64,000 nucleotides of DNA, taken from assembly GCA_044225825.1 (NCBI GenBank), contig JBGAIB010000005.1, positions 310,001-374,000 on the forward strand, in the 5' to 3' direction. Source of the stretch: Bog-950 sp044225825. Its GTDB lineage: Bacteria > Bacteroidota > Bacteroidia > Chitinophagales > LD1. Position numbers and translations under genes: made by a program. Shown in pieces: positions 51,591 through 60,917 of this stretch; within the stretch, counting starts at the first letter, position 1, and the number at the start of each line of letters is the position of its first letter. The notes below the pieces were generated by a model that saw only the letters and a program-made list of their open reading frames with translations, was not told the DNA's origin and ran no database searches.

Positions 51591-52028
51591 ATGAAAGAAG
51601 AAGAAAAAGAAAAGGCGCCAGAAAATTTTACTTTAAACCGGGTAATAACTATGCCCGCGAAGCTAAACTCCCAAGAATACCTGCACATTTCAGAGGCGGC
51701 AAAACTTGTAGGAAAAAATCATAGTGACTTTTTACGGACTGCGACCCTAATAGAGGCAGATAGGGTATTTAAAAAGCCCTCGGAACTTCAACCTATAACA
51801 ACACCAAAGGAAATCTCTGAAATTGAAATGTTGAAGTTTAGACTCGAGGCTCTCAGTAAATACTTTGCAGCCGAAAAGCTACAAATGCCGACGGAAGAGG
51901 AATTGATTAAGCTTTGGGTAGAGGGTAAAAAGGAAACTGCGCCGTTTGGGCGGGTAAAAGTGTTGGTAGAGCCCAAGGAATTGCCAGACTTTAAGATCTC
52001 AAACAAAATCTTAGATGAAGTCAAATAG
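51591..52028 (+). CDS. Putative ribbon-helix-helix (TacA/DUF1778-like) protein
   Basis: A 145-residue protein. Residues about 19-55 ('VITMPAKLNSQEYLHISEAAKLVGKNHSDFLRTATLIEA') have the strand-helix-helix pattern of the DUF1778/TacA ribbon-helix-helix family, which includes antitoxins and small regulators. No GNAT toxin (the usual TacT partner) follows. It may be a regulator of the islet. Its start is 36 bp after the HTH gene stop. Confidence 0.6.
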   Translation: MKEEEKEKAPENFTLNRVITMPAKLNSQEYLHISEAAKLVGKNHSDFLRTATLIEADRVFKKPSELQPITTPKEISEIEMLKFRLEALSKYFAAEKLQMPTEEELIKLWVEGKKETAPFGRVKVLVEPKELPDFKISNKILDEVK

Positions 52029-52147
52029 AGATGTTCAAATCTCATAGCAAGGCTTGAGAGGCGAAGAGGGCCCAGAATTGACCTTACTAAAGATAATTTA
52101 AAATAGCTTCAAAAACAAATTAAATTCATCCTTTTGTAATTGGAGCT

Positions 52148-52936
52148 ATGATAAACATTGACATTCTCTCCCATTTCGATCACGCAGTAAATGCACAGGG
52201 CATTCACGTTTACACCCTCAAGGAAGCCGAGCGGGCGACTTTCTTTGCCAAATTACCATTGCCGTTTAGGCTTATGTACCTATCAGACGAGGACTTGACC
52301 TGGCGCACTGCGAATACGGGATCTACACGAGCGGAAGAAGTCATAACTAAAATTCCTGACAACCCAAGCTTAATGTCAGGCGAGTTCGCTGAAATTTTGA
52401 CCTACTATTTTATTCCTGAAAGGTATGCGCCAGATAGCAGGCTGAGACCGCCAAAATGGCGGTGGAAGGAATCGAAGAATAACCCGGCGCATTTTACTGA
52501 TGTAATCATCTTTCATCAGATAGACCCCGATCAACCCAATGTAAGTGATTCTCTTATTTCAATAGAATCGAAATCTAAGGCCACCCAACCTGTCAGCTCT
52601 GCCAGTTCTCTTCAAGACGCTATTACTGACGCACAAAAAGACTCTACAAGCAGGTTGGCCGAAAGTCTCTTTCATGTGAAGACAAAATACAAAGACGAGA
52701 AAAACCTTGAAGCGCTTAAGCAGTTGGAACGATTCATGGACGCCGTTAAGTTTCCTACATTTTTAAAACATTTTAAAGCGATCGGTGTTGTTGACGGCGC
52801 ATTCGCAAATACTCATCTCGCTAATGTGACAGCTATTCCCACCAATATTAAAGATAGTTTCGAAGTAATTCTTATCCGCATCGAAAATCTAAAAGGAGGC
52901 TATGAACATGTCTATACTCAAATGCAAAACACATGA
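52148..52936 (+). CDS. HamA-like (DUF1837-type) putative nuclease of a defence system
   Basis: A 262-residue protein with a PD-(D/E)xK-like layout. 'MSGEFAEILTYYF' gives the first Glu, 'AHFTDVIIF' the Asp and 'LISIESKSKA' the Glu-x-Lys. Conserved flanks include 'RPPKWRWKES' and 'DAQKDSTSRLAESL'. This matches the plan of HamA, the effector of the Hachiman defence system (DUF1837), as I remember it; the family match needs a profile search. A 4-bp ATGA overlap couples it to a second gene that stops after 23 codons, so the usual helicase partner HamB seems lost. Confidence 0.5.
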   Translation: MINIDILSHFDHAVNAQGIHVYTLKEAERATFFAKLPLPFRLMYLSDEDLTWRTANTGSTRAEEVITKIPDNPSLMSGEFAEILTYYFIPERYAPDSRLRPPKWRWKESKNNPAHFTDVIIFHQIDPDQPNVSDSLISIESKSKATQPVSSASSLQDAITDAQKDSTSRLAESLFHVKTKYKDEKNLEALKQLERFMDAVKFPTFLKHFKAIGVVDGAFANTHLANVTAIPTNIKDSFEVILIRIENLKGGYEHVYTQMQNT

Positions 52937-53004
52937 TTTATAAAGAGCTTAGTAGATGGATAGCTCAATCCGAGTCATGGCAGGAAATGGTAAAAACAGA
53001 TTAG
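52933..53004 (+). pseudogene. Truncated partner of the HamA-like gene
   Basis: A 23-codon frame (MIYKELSRWIAQSESWQEMVKTD) that starts in the ATGA overlap with the HamA-like gene and ends at TAG. The overlap implies it was the start of a translationally coupled second gene, perhaps a helicase. The next 170 bp hold no continuation that I can see. Confidence 0.5.
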
Positions 53005-53175
53005 AACAAGAAAAAGTCTCACAATTCTATGTAAATTCTCAATTGCAGAAGAGAATACCTCTTGTTACTTGAACAATAGACATCCTTGGGTGCTCTAACT
53101 CCGCAGATCACCCACTCAATTAGATATTTCTATTCAGACTTTATGCATCCAATGAAGAGCTAATTCTGATCGGAC

Positions 53176-53787
53176 CTAGGCCTTCAAATTAAGCATAATA
53201 CCAGCGTTACTGATTTGAATTTCTTTGCCGTTTAATTCTGCCAATGCCAAACCGTTTTCAAAGTCACCTACCTCATCAAACTGCGGTGCGAATATTTCCT
53301 TTCCATTCCGGTGATATATCCCATATTTCATTTTAACCAGGTCTGTTTCTTGTAAGCCTTCAGTTGCCACAAAACCTACCTTAAACAAATCCTCGGCCAC
53401 TGGTTCAATCGAGTCAAATTTCGGCGGAATGATAATGTTCCCTTGTTCATCTACCATTCCGCTTAACTCTCTGCTTGTCCAATCATAAACATCCACAAAG
53501 AAAAGGTCACTCTCCTGAAAGCGATTTATTTCAGAAATGTCTTCATCAAAGAGTTCATTAAAGCAAAAGAGCCGATTGCCTAAGCGGTCATACAAATAAT
53601 ACTGACTGTTGCCATCTTCACCGGTTTCAATTAAAAGTTCGGTATTAAATCGGAACACTGGTGCATAATCGAATACCGCATCTATTACGATAGTTCCGCT
53701 TTCATTTTTGTATCCCCATTTTTCATTTTCATTGTAAGGAATAAGTTCAGGCCCTAAGGTGCTGCTAGAAGAATTTTGTGTGTTCAT
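53176..53787 (-). CDS. WG-repeat protein
   Basis: A 203-residue protein with WG (KWG) repeats: 'ENEKWGYKNESGTIVIDAVFDYAPVF', 'LSGMVDEQGNIIIPPKFDSIEPV', 'MKYGIYHRNGKEIFAPQFDEVGDF'. WG repeats form beta-rich modules of unclear role. There is no signal peptide, although partners just upstream are secreted. It lies 33 bp after the large T9SS gene in the same direction. Confidence 0.8.
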   Translation of the reverse strand: MNTQNSSSSTLGPELIPYNENEKWGYKNESGTIVIDAVFDYAPVFRFNTELLIETGEDGNSQYYLYDRLGNRLFCFNELFDEDISEINRFQESDLFFVDVYDWTSRELSGMVDEQGNIIIPPKFDSIEPVAEDLFKVGFVATEGLQETDLVKMKYGIYHRNGKEIFAPQFDEVGDFENGLALAELNGKEIQISNAGIMLNLKA

Positions 53788-53820
53788 TTTTTTGAGTTTA
53801 GGTGAGCTATTTATGTCGGC

Positions 53821-56730
53821 TTATTGCAAAATTATTCGACAAGTTCTTACACTATTCCCTGAAGTTAACTTTACAATATAAAGACCTTTGGGAAGCACTG
53901 GCGCTTCAAATACTGTTTTATAGGAGCCTTGGGAAAGTTTTTGTGAAACCGGTGTTCCAACCTCTCCCCCAAGCAAATCATAAATGCTCAATGTTGTTTG
54001 CTGAGTAGCCGGGATATGAAACTCAATATTAGTCGATTCCGAAAAGGGGTTAGGATATGCTGACAGGGTTAATTGCTCAACCGTTGGTGCGGCTGGAGAA
54101 CTAGTTCCTGCCGGCGTTTCGGGTATTACCGAAACGGTATCGAGCGAAAGACTATTGCTAATTCTAAATCCACGCAAAACTAAACCCATGGACGGATCAC
54201 CAAAAAGTCTCCCATATTGAGGCTCGTAAATATTGCCGGTAACGGTATCCGTTTCATGTGACAAGGTATAGAGTGTGTTATTATCATTGAAAGTAATATC
54301 CATATTCCAGCAACAGATGTTTGAGTCGCAAACCAGTTGATTGTTTTCAATCGGCACCCAATCATTATTAGAGCCACTGTTGAGGTCTTTAAGCAGAATA
54401 TTTATTTGTCCTGCATCCGCTGAGTTTGTATCGGAAAATAGCTCTATGGTTTGAAAACTGATAGCAACAATACCAGTATCGCTAATTGATACGGCTGGCA
54501 TCCTTATATCTTCATCAGAGGAAGCGGGATAGTCGTAAAACTGGTTGGGATCCCAACTATCGGTGCCGGCGTTATATATTTCAACTTTAAGATTATTCGT
54601 TATTCTGCCACTATCATCATCATCTGTGTAAGTATAGGCTAACGCTCCTTTTTCTCCATTAAAACTCATCGACACTTCCTTGTAAGAGATGTTTGCGTCA
54701 TCGAGCGAAATAATCACCACAGCACTGTCCCAATCTGTTCCGTCATAAAAGGCGGATAAAATCATGTTGCCACCAGTGGAATCGTCTTCGTCAGGGTCGT
54801 AAATCCATGTAGCGACGGCTTGATTAGAATCTGTAAAAGATACGTTTACATGATGGTTATCCCCTGGATAATCATAAGTAAGCAGGTCGGGGTCAGATTG
54901 AAACCATTGATTTCCGTCGCGCGTTATTTCACTATGCCATACATCCGTATAGCCGTAATGAATATCTTCAGCCAACCAGGTAATGATTGCCTTATCAGAA
55001 TTGCTGATTGTTACCGATGGCATGCCTTCAGGTAAATCGGTCTGGTCACTGATTTTTGCCTTGTAAACTATAGAGTCGCTTGATTTATTATAAATAGCGA
55101 ACCACGTATCCTGAGCATCCAGGTAGTTCTCAATGCTCATATTCGAATCCAAGTCGCTGACCAAAAATTTATTTTGTTCCCAGACTATAATAGCCGAGCC
55201 ATCGCTCATCAAAGCAACCTTAGGACTGCTAACTGAAAAATTGGTGTCGCTTATTAAATGCGTCCGGCTAAATGAACTTGCCGAACTATCCAATTCGGAG
55301 AAAAATAAATACTGGTTCGCATCATCCTCTTCAATCCATACTACGCCTACCTTCTTTCCTTTCGCCGAAAATGATTGTTGGGTTAAGTCATCCAATACAT
55401 CATTAGTTAAAGCTGCGGAATAGGTTTGCGACCGCGTTCCATGGTCATTGGAACTTGCAACCAAAAAAGGAAAGTTAGCTGGCATCCCTCCGTTAATCTC
55501 ATAAGGGTTTCCATCAGTTGGCCAAATGGTGCCACTGGCTATTTCGCCATTCTCCCCACAATTGTGCAAAAAGCAAATTACCTTTTTTGCAGCACCTGTT
55601 AGGCGCAGTGAACCGTTCAGTTGCAGATCACCACCCCATACGATTTCATCCTGGAAGTCAGGAACGGTCCGAAAACGATAAGATGCTCCTATCCTTCCAA
55701 TCAGGTCAAGTTTGCCCTCAATTCCAGCTAAGCGCTTATGAATTAAGCTTATGCTTCCCCATATTGTTCCCACAGCCTTTCCCCCGACCGAGATAGAACT
55801 TATATCCGGTGTTCCTAAGTTACCTATAAATCCATATTCTCCATTGCTACCTTGCCCAATCTTTGCGTTTAAATCGAAGCCGCCGACCAGCTGAAAACCG
55901 ACCTTTACACCAATTTTAAAAATCGGTGCAGATGGAATCGAATATTTCCATTCTTTGGATTCAAAGTTCAAAAGCTGCATTGCTCTTGAATAATGAGCAT
56001 CCATTTCTAATTCGAGATTAGCGTTAAGTTGAGGTTGAATTTGCCCCGCGGGAGATATTGTATCCAATCCGAAAGTGTACGGAGGATTGGGAAACTCTAC
56101 CAAATCAAAGGCATTCAGTTGAAATTGATATTCGCTATTTGCAATGGTTCCTTCTCCCGTACTTACGTCGTAAGTTCCGGTAAAGACAAAATCATTTTTC
56201 TTTATTCCAAACTCCTTTCCTCCTAAACCGGTTACATCTGCAGGAATGTTCGCCGATTTTTTATAAATGGGATAGATGTAATTTACATCAGCAATGCCTG
56301 TAGATTCGTTAAATGCAAGAAGTTCAATTTCACCGTTTATATCCGGGTCAAGATTTGAAGCCCATAACGGCAAAGGCTTTATTGAAAAATTATAGGGTTG
56401 GATTGATGTATGAATTAAATCTCCTCCATTATCATAAAACTCGACGGTAATTTGCGTTGCGGTACTATCTAAACTGCCCATATCGATGTCGACCATATTC
56501 AGCGGTAAAATCTGGAGCACATTATCATTAGTATCGAGAACTTTTAGTGCATAGTGGCTTGCTCCAATACCGCCGTCATCAATTGTAAATTGATTTATCA
56601 CGCCGGTTAGTCCAAATAAGAATTGGGGCGAATTGCCTCCACTAATATTTGAAGCAATAGAAGGTTGTGCCAATAGGTCAATGGTAAGAATGCTAAGACA
56701 AAAAACGATAAGAGAGTATTTTGTTTTCAT
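53821..56730 (-). CDS. Large secreted beta-rich protein with T9SS sorting domain
   Basis: A 969-residue exported protein. Signal peptide 1-21 ('YSLIVFCLSILTIDLLAQP'), long beta-rich body, with repeated 'V-x-I-S-x-S-D-K/T-x-x-I-x-W' elements at about 570-780 that suggest a beta-propeller-like region, and a T9SS sorting domain from about 895 ('LSAYPNPFSESTNIEFHIPA', 'LPKGLYIVKLTSGNS'). It starts 2 bp after the collagen-like gene stop, so the two are one operon. It is probably a surface protein of unknown ligand. Confidence 0.85.
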   Translation of the reverse strand: MKTKYSLIVFCLSILTIDLLAQPSIASNISGGNSPQFLFGLTGVINQFTIDDGGIGASHYALKVLDTNDNVLQILPLNMVDIDMGSLDSTATQITVEFYDNGGDLIHTSIQPYNFSIKPLPLWASNLDPDINGEIELLAFNESTGIADVNYIYPIYKKSANIPADVTGLGGKEFGIKKNDFVFTGTYDVSTGEGTIANSEYQFQLNAFDLVEFPNPPYTFGLDTISPAGQIQPQLNANLELEMDAHYSRAMQLLNFESKEWKYSIPSAPIFKIGVKVGFQLVGGFDLNAKIGQGSNGEYGFIGNLGTPDISSISVGGKAVGTIWGSISLIHKRLAGIEGKLDLIGRIGASYRFRTVPDFQDEIVWGGDLQLNGSLRLTGAAKKVICFLHNCGENGEIASGTIWPTDGNPYEINGGMPANFPFLVASSNDHGTRSQTYSAALTNDVLDDLTQQSFSAKGKKVGVVWIEEDDANQYLFFSELDSSASSFSRTHLISDTNFSVSSPKVALMSDGSAIIVWEQNKFLVSDLDSNMSIENYLDAQDTWFAIYNKSSDSIVYKAKISDQTDLPEGMPSVTISNSDKAIITWLAEDIHYGYTDVWHSEITRDGNQWFQSDPDLLTYDYPGDNHHVNVSFTDSNQAVATWIYDPDEDDSTGGNMILSAFYDGTDWDSAVVIISLDDANISYKEVSMSFNGEKGALAYTYTDDDDSGRITNNLKVEIYNAGTDSWDPNQFYDYPASSDEDIRMPAVSISDTGIVAISFQTIELFSDTNSADAGQINILLKDLNSGSNNDWVPIENNQLVCDSNICCWNMDITFNDNNTLYTLSHETDTVTGNIYEPQYGRLFGDPSMGLVLRGFRISNSLSLDTVSVIPETPAGTSSPAAPTVEQLTLSAYPNPFSESTNIEFHIPATQQTTLSIYDLLGGEVGTPVSQKLSQGSYKTVFEAPVLPKGLYIVKLTSGNSVRTCRIILQ

Positions 56731-56732
56731 CT

Positions 56733-57917
56733 TTATTGAATTTTTTGAATGAGAACTCTTGAATAAATTTCGTTTTCTCCGGTGCTTACAGGCTTTCCCG
56801 AGTTATAGGTAGCACCGTTTACCGTGTTGGTCGTATAGTCAATAAATTGCTGCAACGCTATAGTAGAAGCCGAAGGGATATTTATTACACCTGCTACCTG
56901 CAATGTATATTGGTCGTAAACATTTGCTCCAACCGATACAGGGTAGGACTTAAAAACATTAGTTCCGTCACTTACCAACAACGTAGAGTTTGAACCAATA
57001 TCTCTAACTCTAAGTTGGGTTTTGGCGCTAATAAAGCCGCTTTGGTAGCCCTGATTCCAATCGGGTATGTTCCAGCCCCATTTTGCAAAAGCAGCGATAT
57101 AATAGGCTCCTGGCTGCAACGTGATATTTGAACCGCTCCTGGAAATGTTCGACCCATTTTGAATTTCGTCGGTGTTAAGCGCCCTGCTTGACCAGCTTCC
57201 ATCAGTTAGGGTTGTTGCCGGTAAGCCTCCAGTCCCAGTTTGCTCTGTGTAGATGGCAAAATCAGTCCAGGAACCACCACCGGCTGCTCCGGTAGGTCCG
57301 GGTATTCCTTGTTGACCGGTTGCACCAGTAGGGCCCATTGCTCCCCCTCCGGCTCCAGTGGCACCAGTAGGTCCTGTAGGCCCAGTTACGCCGGTGGGGC
57401 CCGATGCTCCGCCCCCACTACCCGCTGGACCTGTTGGACCGGTGGGTCCAGTATTGCCAACGGCGCCTGTTGCTCCCGTCGCACCTGTCGTTCCACCACC
57501 GCCTCCATTTCCTGCCGTTTTTGCGTAGAGCGCATATGGGACACTTAAAAGTTGCGAAGTGCCGAAAGGGACGTAATTGCCGTTATTGTTTATATCTAAA
57601 TCTATCTTCAGATATTTATTTCCTACTCCCCAATCAATGCTGGAAAAGTTACCTGATAAAGCAGCACCATTACCTATGGAGATAATTACGAGGCCAAATT
57701 GATTTGTTTGTGGCTGATGTTTTTCTTTATAAAGGACAGTGCCATTGGCATTACTGTCCAATATTGAAATGCGGATTGCTACCACCTGGTTGGAAATTAT
57801 ACCACCAGAATTATCTCTAACTACAGCTTGGTAATTAAAACCCTGTGGTGCTTGGGCTTGGAGTGAATTGTATAAAAGTCCGATAAATAGAGCAAGAAGA
57901 AAATGGGGCTTTTTCAT
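56733..57917 (-). CDS. Collagen-like secreted protein
   Basis: A 394-residue protein. Signal peptide 1-21, then a beta domain found in Bacteroidota ('FNYQAVVRDNSGGIISNQVVAIRISILD', about 27-135), a collagen-like Gly-x-y tract at about 143-212 (units such as GATGATGAVG, GPTGPTG), and a C-terminal beta-rich domain (about 215-394) resembling a C1q/TNF-like module. It may form a trimeric fibre on the surface. It is first of the operon with the large T9SS gene. A structured inverted-repeat element lies 65 bp upstream of its start. Confidence 0.82.
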   Translation of the reverse strand: MKKPHFLLALFIGLLYNSLQAQAPQGFNYQAVVRDNSGGIISNQVVAIRISILDSNANGTVLYKEKHQPQTNQFGLVIISIGNGAALSGNFSSIDWGVGNKYLKIDLDINNNGNYVPFGTSQLLSVPYALYAKTAGNGGGGGTTGATGATGAVGNTGPTGPTGPAGSGGGASGPTGVTGPTGPTGATGAGGGAMGPTGATGQQGIPGPTGAAGGGSWTDFAIYTEQTGTGGLPATTLTDGSWSSRALNTDEIQNGSNISRSGSNITLQPGAYYIAAFAKWGWNIPDWNQGYQSGFISAKTQLRVRDIGSNSTLLVSDGTNVFKSYPVSVGANVYDQYTLQVAGVINIPSASTIALQQFIDYTTNTVNGATYNSGKPVSTGENEIYSRVLIQKIQ

Positions 57918-57981
57918 AACGAGGGTTTAGGTGGTTGGTAAAACCCATAGAAAAAGGAAGGGTGCCAGAACTCATACCTTA

Positions 57982-58114
57982 CCAGTACCAGGTACCGCGA
58001 AGCACCCTAACGGAATAAGAATATGAGGAAGCACCCCGATTGGGGCGTCCTGCATAGTTCTCTCCGTTAGATGAAATTCGCGGTTTCGGTACTGGAGAAA
58101 CAGCTGACGCTGTT
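57982..58114. ncRNA. Nested inverted-repeat element, possible structured RNA or leader
   Basis: Three successive 8-bp stems nest inside each other: CCAGTACC/GGTACTGG (57982-57989, 58088-58095), ACCGCGAA/TTCGCGGT (57994-58001, 58077-58084) and CTAACGGA/TCCGTTAG (58007-58014, 58063-58070). At the apex, CCCC-GATT-GGGG is closed by AGGA/TCCT. A further hairpin AACAGC-TGAC-GCTGTT (58099-58114) follows. The fold is possible on either strand. On the minus strand it would be the 5' leader of the collagen-like operon. Confidence 0.55.
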
Positions 58115-58199
58115 ATTTAATAAGAGGCTTGGTTATTCCTTTGCTTTGACTATAGTTTAAAATTTGTTTCAATGCCGAAAGTATAGGTTAGTTTTTAGT

Positions 58200-59500
58200 T
58201 TACATAATGTAAAATGGACTATCGCACAGCAAGCACAAAAAAATGGACGATAAGCGATATAGTGCATAAGTATTTGTGAAGTTAAGACACTATAATACCC
58301 ACCTTTGGACTATACTCAAAACCGCACTATGGCACTTACGCATCTTTTACCCCGAAAACCTGATATCCTCGATACTTGGAATACACTATACTTATAAAGG
58401 CATGAAGCTTATTGCAATAATGACCTCGATACATTCAAGTCCTTCAACGAAGCACTGAAAGATATGAGAAGGCAAGGTGGATGGACAGAAGATGAAATAG
58501 CTGAAGAGTTTGCAGTATACGATACACTATTGTCTAAGCCATATACCCTCTTGCAAACCAACCCCAGAATATCGTACGATATAGACTATATAGGAAAGCC
58601 TCAAAACCTGCGATTAGGTATTCGCCAGCTTAGTATCTATTGGCGACATAAAACGGGAGGCAAAAGTTATAAACATGCACTTAAGCTGACACTATCACCA
58701 CAGAACCCGATATAGCAATATAGTCGGGCTACAGTATCGTTAAACTCCATATTACACGGACCAAGGGACTACCTCTCAGCATAATCGTTACAATACTCTC
58801 AACTGCCATTCCGATAGTATCGTACAGAGTATCATCGAGGAACCTGTTTCAACTCCTTGGGTACAATAGCATCAATATCGAATTGCAATACTATGCGATA
58901 GTCTAGCCATACTATCCCGCCTTATTGTACTTAGCTTTCTTTTCCCTCTAAAACTGCTGCCCTGTTAGCATAGTGTTGCGATAGGCCAAACTGACTATAA
59001 AAAGCAATAAATTTATGAACGAAATAGCTATGAAAACCGCTAAAAGAGGGACCAGCCAATCTAGAACATAAAAAGTAATAAATTTATTAACTTGTAAGGT
59101 ATTGTAAGGAGTATCGTACCACTATCGCGCGGCCTCGCCAAATTCCGGCTTCGTTCGATAGTCTAAAGTTTTATGTAAACCCAAGGGAACCCAAGTTTAC
59201 CCATGTTTCCTTAAGAAAACCTAAGTATCTATTGCTCCTCTTATAGTATCGACATTGCCAATTGGCACTATCGTTGGCGTTCCTTTTCAACGCAGCAAGA
59301 AAATACACTATATGGGTATTACGATATTAGGATGCAAAACAATGCAATACTATCGACAAGACCAGTAACGATACTTATGCTTATTGTCTTCCTCGGCGCG
59401 ACAAGTCTCCCCCCATAGTTCAACTACCTATACCATCCGCTGCTATAACCATAGAGCCACGTTCACTACCTACACGAATTGGACCGCTATCTCAATGCTA
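58200..59500. other. Gene-free tract dense in ACTAT/ATAGT words
   Basis: No convincing gene. I count 15 ACTAT and 8 ATAGT in about 1.2 kb, roughly nine times chance, with many longer CGATAGTATCG or ACTATCG forms. Two near-identical 21-mers (AAAAGYAATAAATTTAT-AAC) occur near 58999 and 59072. The spacing is irregular. A short peptide-coding fragment lies at 58402-58715. Confidence 0.5.
58402..58715 (+). pseudogene. Possible gene fragment
   Basis: The frame reads 'DLDTFKSFNEALKDMRRQGGWTEDEIAEEFAVYDTLLSKPY' and runs to 'YWRHKTGGKSYKHALK', with protein-like composition. The only ATG (58464) lies inside the first helix, and a stop precedes the frame. It is probably the remnant of a gene; the family is unknown. 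Confidence 0.35.
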
Positions 59501-59568
59501 GCGACTGTATAAGCCCCCCTAAAAATCGGATAGGATGAAATTAGACAGAAGCAGTAAATTTCATCTTT

Positions 59569-59836
59569 ATGAAAAAAGACCAAGTTCACCGAAACACAGA
59601 TTGTAAGAGCCATCCAGGAAGAAGCTGCTGGTCGCAAGGCGGAAAATATTTGCCGCGAAATGGTTATCAGCCGGGCTACTTTCTATAACTGGAAAAGCAA
59701 GTATGCTGGTATGGAAGTAAACCAGGTAAAGCAGCTTAAAGAGTTGCAGGAAGAAAACCGGAGGCTAAAAGCTATGTATGCCGATCTTGCCCTTGACCAC
59801 TGTATTCTGAAAGACATCATCGAAAAAAAGCTCTAA
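59569..59836 (+). pseudogene. IS3-family OrfA, frameshifted
   Basis: After restoring one base in the A-run just behind the ATG, the frame reads 'KFTETQIVRAIQEEAAGR', an HTH ('ICREMVISRATFYNWKSKYAGM') and a leucine-zipper end ('LKELQEENRRLKAMYADL'). It is a classic OrfA of about 88 residues. As it stands, ATG-AAA-AAA is one A too long. Confidence 0.8.
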
Positions 59837-59844
59837 GGCTCTGC

Positions 59845-60632
59845 CGGAAGCGGTAACTGGTCGAAGAAATTAAATCAGAACAAACCATCAGCACCGTCAG
59901 AGTCTGCCGGATAGTAGATATATTTACAACCGCCGTTTATTACTAAAGCCACAAGGACGACAGCGAAGTAATAGCCAAACTGCAAAACCTGGCAGAAAAA
60001 CTGCCTACACGCGATTTTGGCGTGTATTACAGGCGTATCCGCAATGAAGGCCTGGTATGGAATCATAAACGGGTAAAGCAGGTGTATGACCTCCTAAAAC
60101 TCAATATCCGCAGGAAACATAAGCGTAGGTTACCTAACCGGGAAAAACTGCCTCTTGAACAACCGACAAGCATAAATCAAAAATAGAGCATGGATTTTAT
60201 GGGTGATGCACTGACGGACGGGAGGAAGTTCCGCACCTTAACTCATAGATGATTTTTACCGCGAAGTATTAGCTGTTGAAGCAGATACTTCATTGCCAGC
60301 TAAACGTGTGGCAAGGGTGCTGGAACGTGATATGGGAACGGGGCAAGCCCTCTTTCATCAGAGTAGATAACGGACCTGAATTTATCAGCATCACATTAGA
60401 AGCATTCTGCAAGGATCAAAGGATTACCTTGCAGTTTATTAAGCCCAGCAAACCTATACATAACGGCTTTGTGGATAGGTTGAACCGGACTTACCGGTAG
60501 GACGTTCTTGATGCTTTCTATTCAACAACATTAAACAGGTAAGAGCAATCAGCGAGAATGGGTGGTCGATTACAATGCCTATCATCCACATCATTCTTTA
60601 CAAAGTTACAGTCCCATTGGCTAGCGCCAAGC
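59845..60632 (+). pseudogene. IS3-family OrfB transposase, degenerate
   Basis: Fragments in shifting frames resemble the DDE transposase: 'RDFGVYYRRIRNEGLVWNHKRV', 'MDFMGDALTDGRKFRTL' (first Asp), 'FIRVDNGPEFIS' (second Asp), and 'RITLQFIKPSKPIHNGFVDRLNRTYR' (Glu changed). Several stops and indels interrupt it, so it is inactive. Confidence 0.8.
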
Positions 60633-60649
60633 TGTTGAAAGAGGAGAAA

Positions 60650-60745
60650 TTCGGGTCTCTTTTACTTCTTTTAATAAACTCATGTGGTGTTAAGCCATTA
60701 AGTGAACTGTGAGGTCTGATTGCGATTAGCACCATAATCGCGCAT
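60650..60745 (-). pseudogene. Fragment of a second IS3-family transposase
   Basis: On the minus strand, codons at 60715-60674 read 'PHSSLNGLTPHEFI', the C-terminal signature of another IS3-family OrfB. A frameshift separates it from 'DYGANR' just upstream. It faces the first remnant, so the right side of this locus is a junction of two broken elements. Confidence 0.6.
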
Positions 60746-60917
60746 TTCGCTTAAATCGTTCGAACCCATGGCACCTATCTTCGAATAGCTATTGGGAGCT
60801 AATGCTCTGTAAAGGTAATCTATCAGTGGCACCCTTATCCAGTTTCTCCCACTTATCAGCATTAATACTTCATAACTGCATGACATTACAGGCAATGATT
60901 TGATTATTGCTTATAGG

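Larger units (their letters stand above)
59506..60640 (+). mobile_element. IS3-family insertion sequence remnant
   Basis: The left end (TGTATAAGCCCCCC then TAAAAATCGG) has the form of an IS3-family terminal repeat. Two consecutive transposase frames (orfA, orfB) follow, both broken. No matching right terminal repeat is seen, and the right end runs into a fragment of another IS on the opposite strand. Confidence 0.75.

Noticed and set aside
57982..58114. Integron attC site (the segment GTTAGAT fits the R' core rule)
   Set aside because: The stems continue perfectly outside and inside the core boxes, no extrahelical bases are seen, the partner box breaks the R'' rule, and no integron integrase or cassette array is near.
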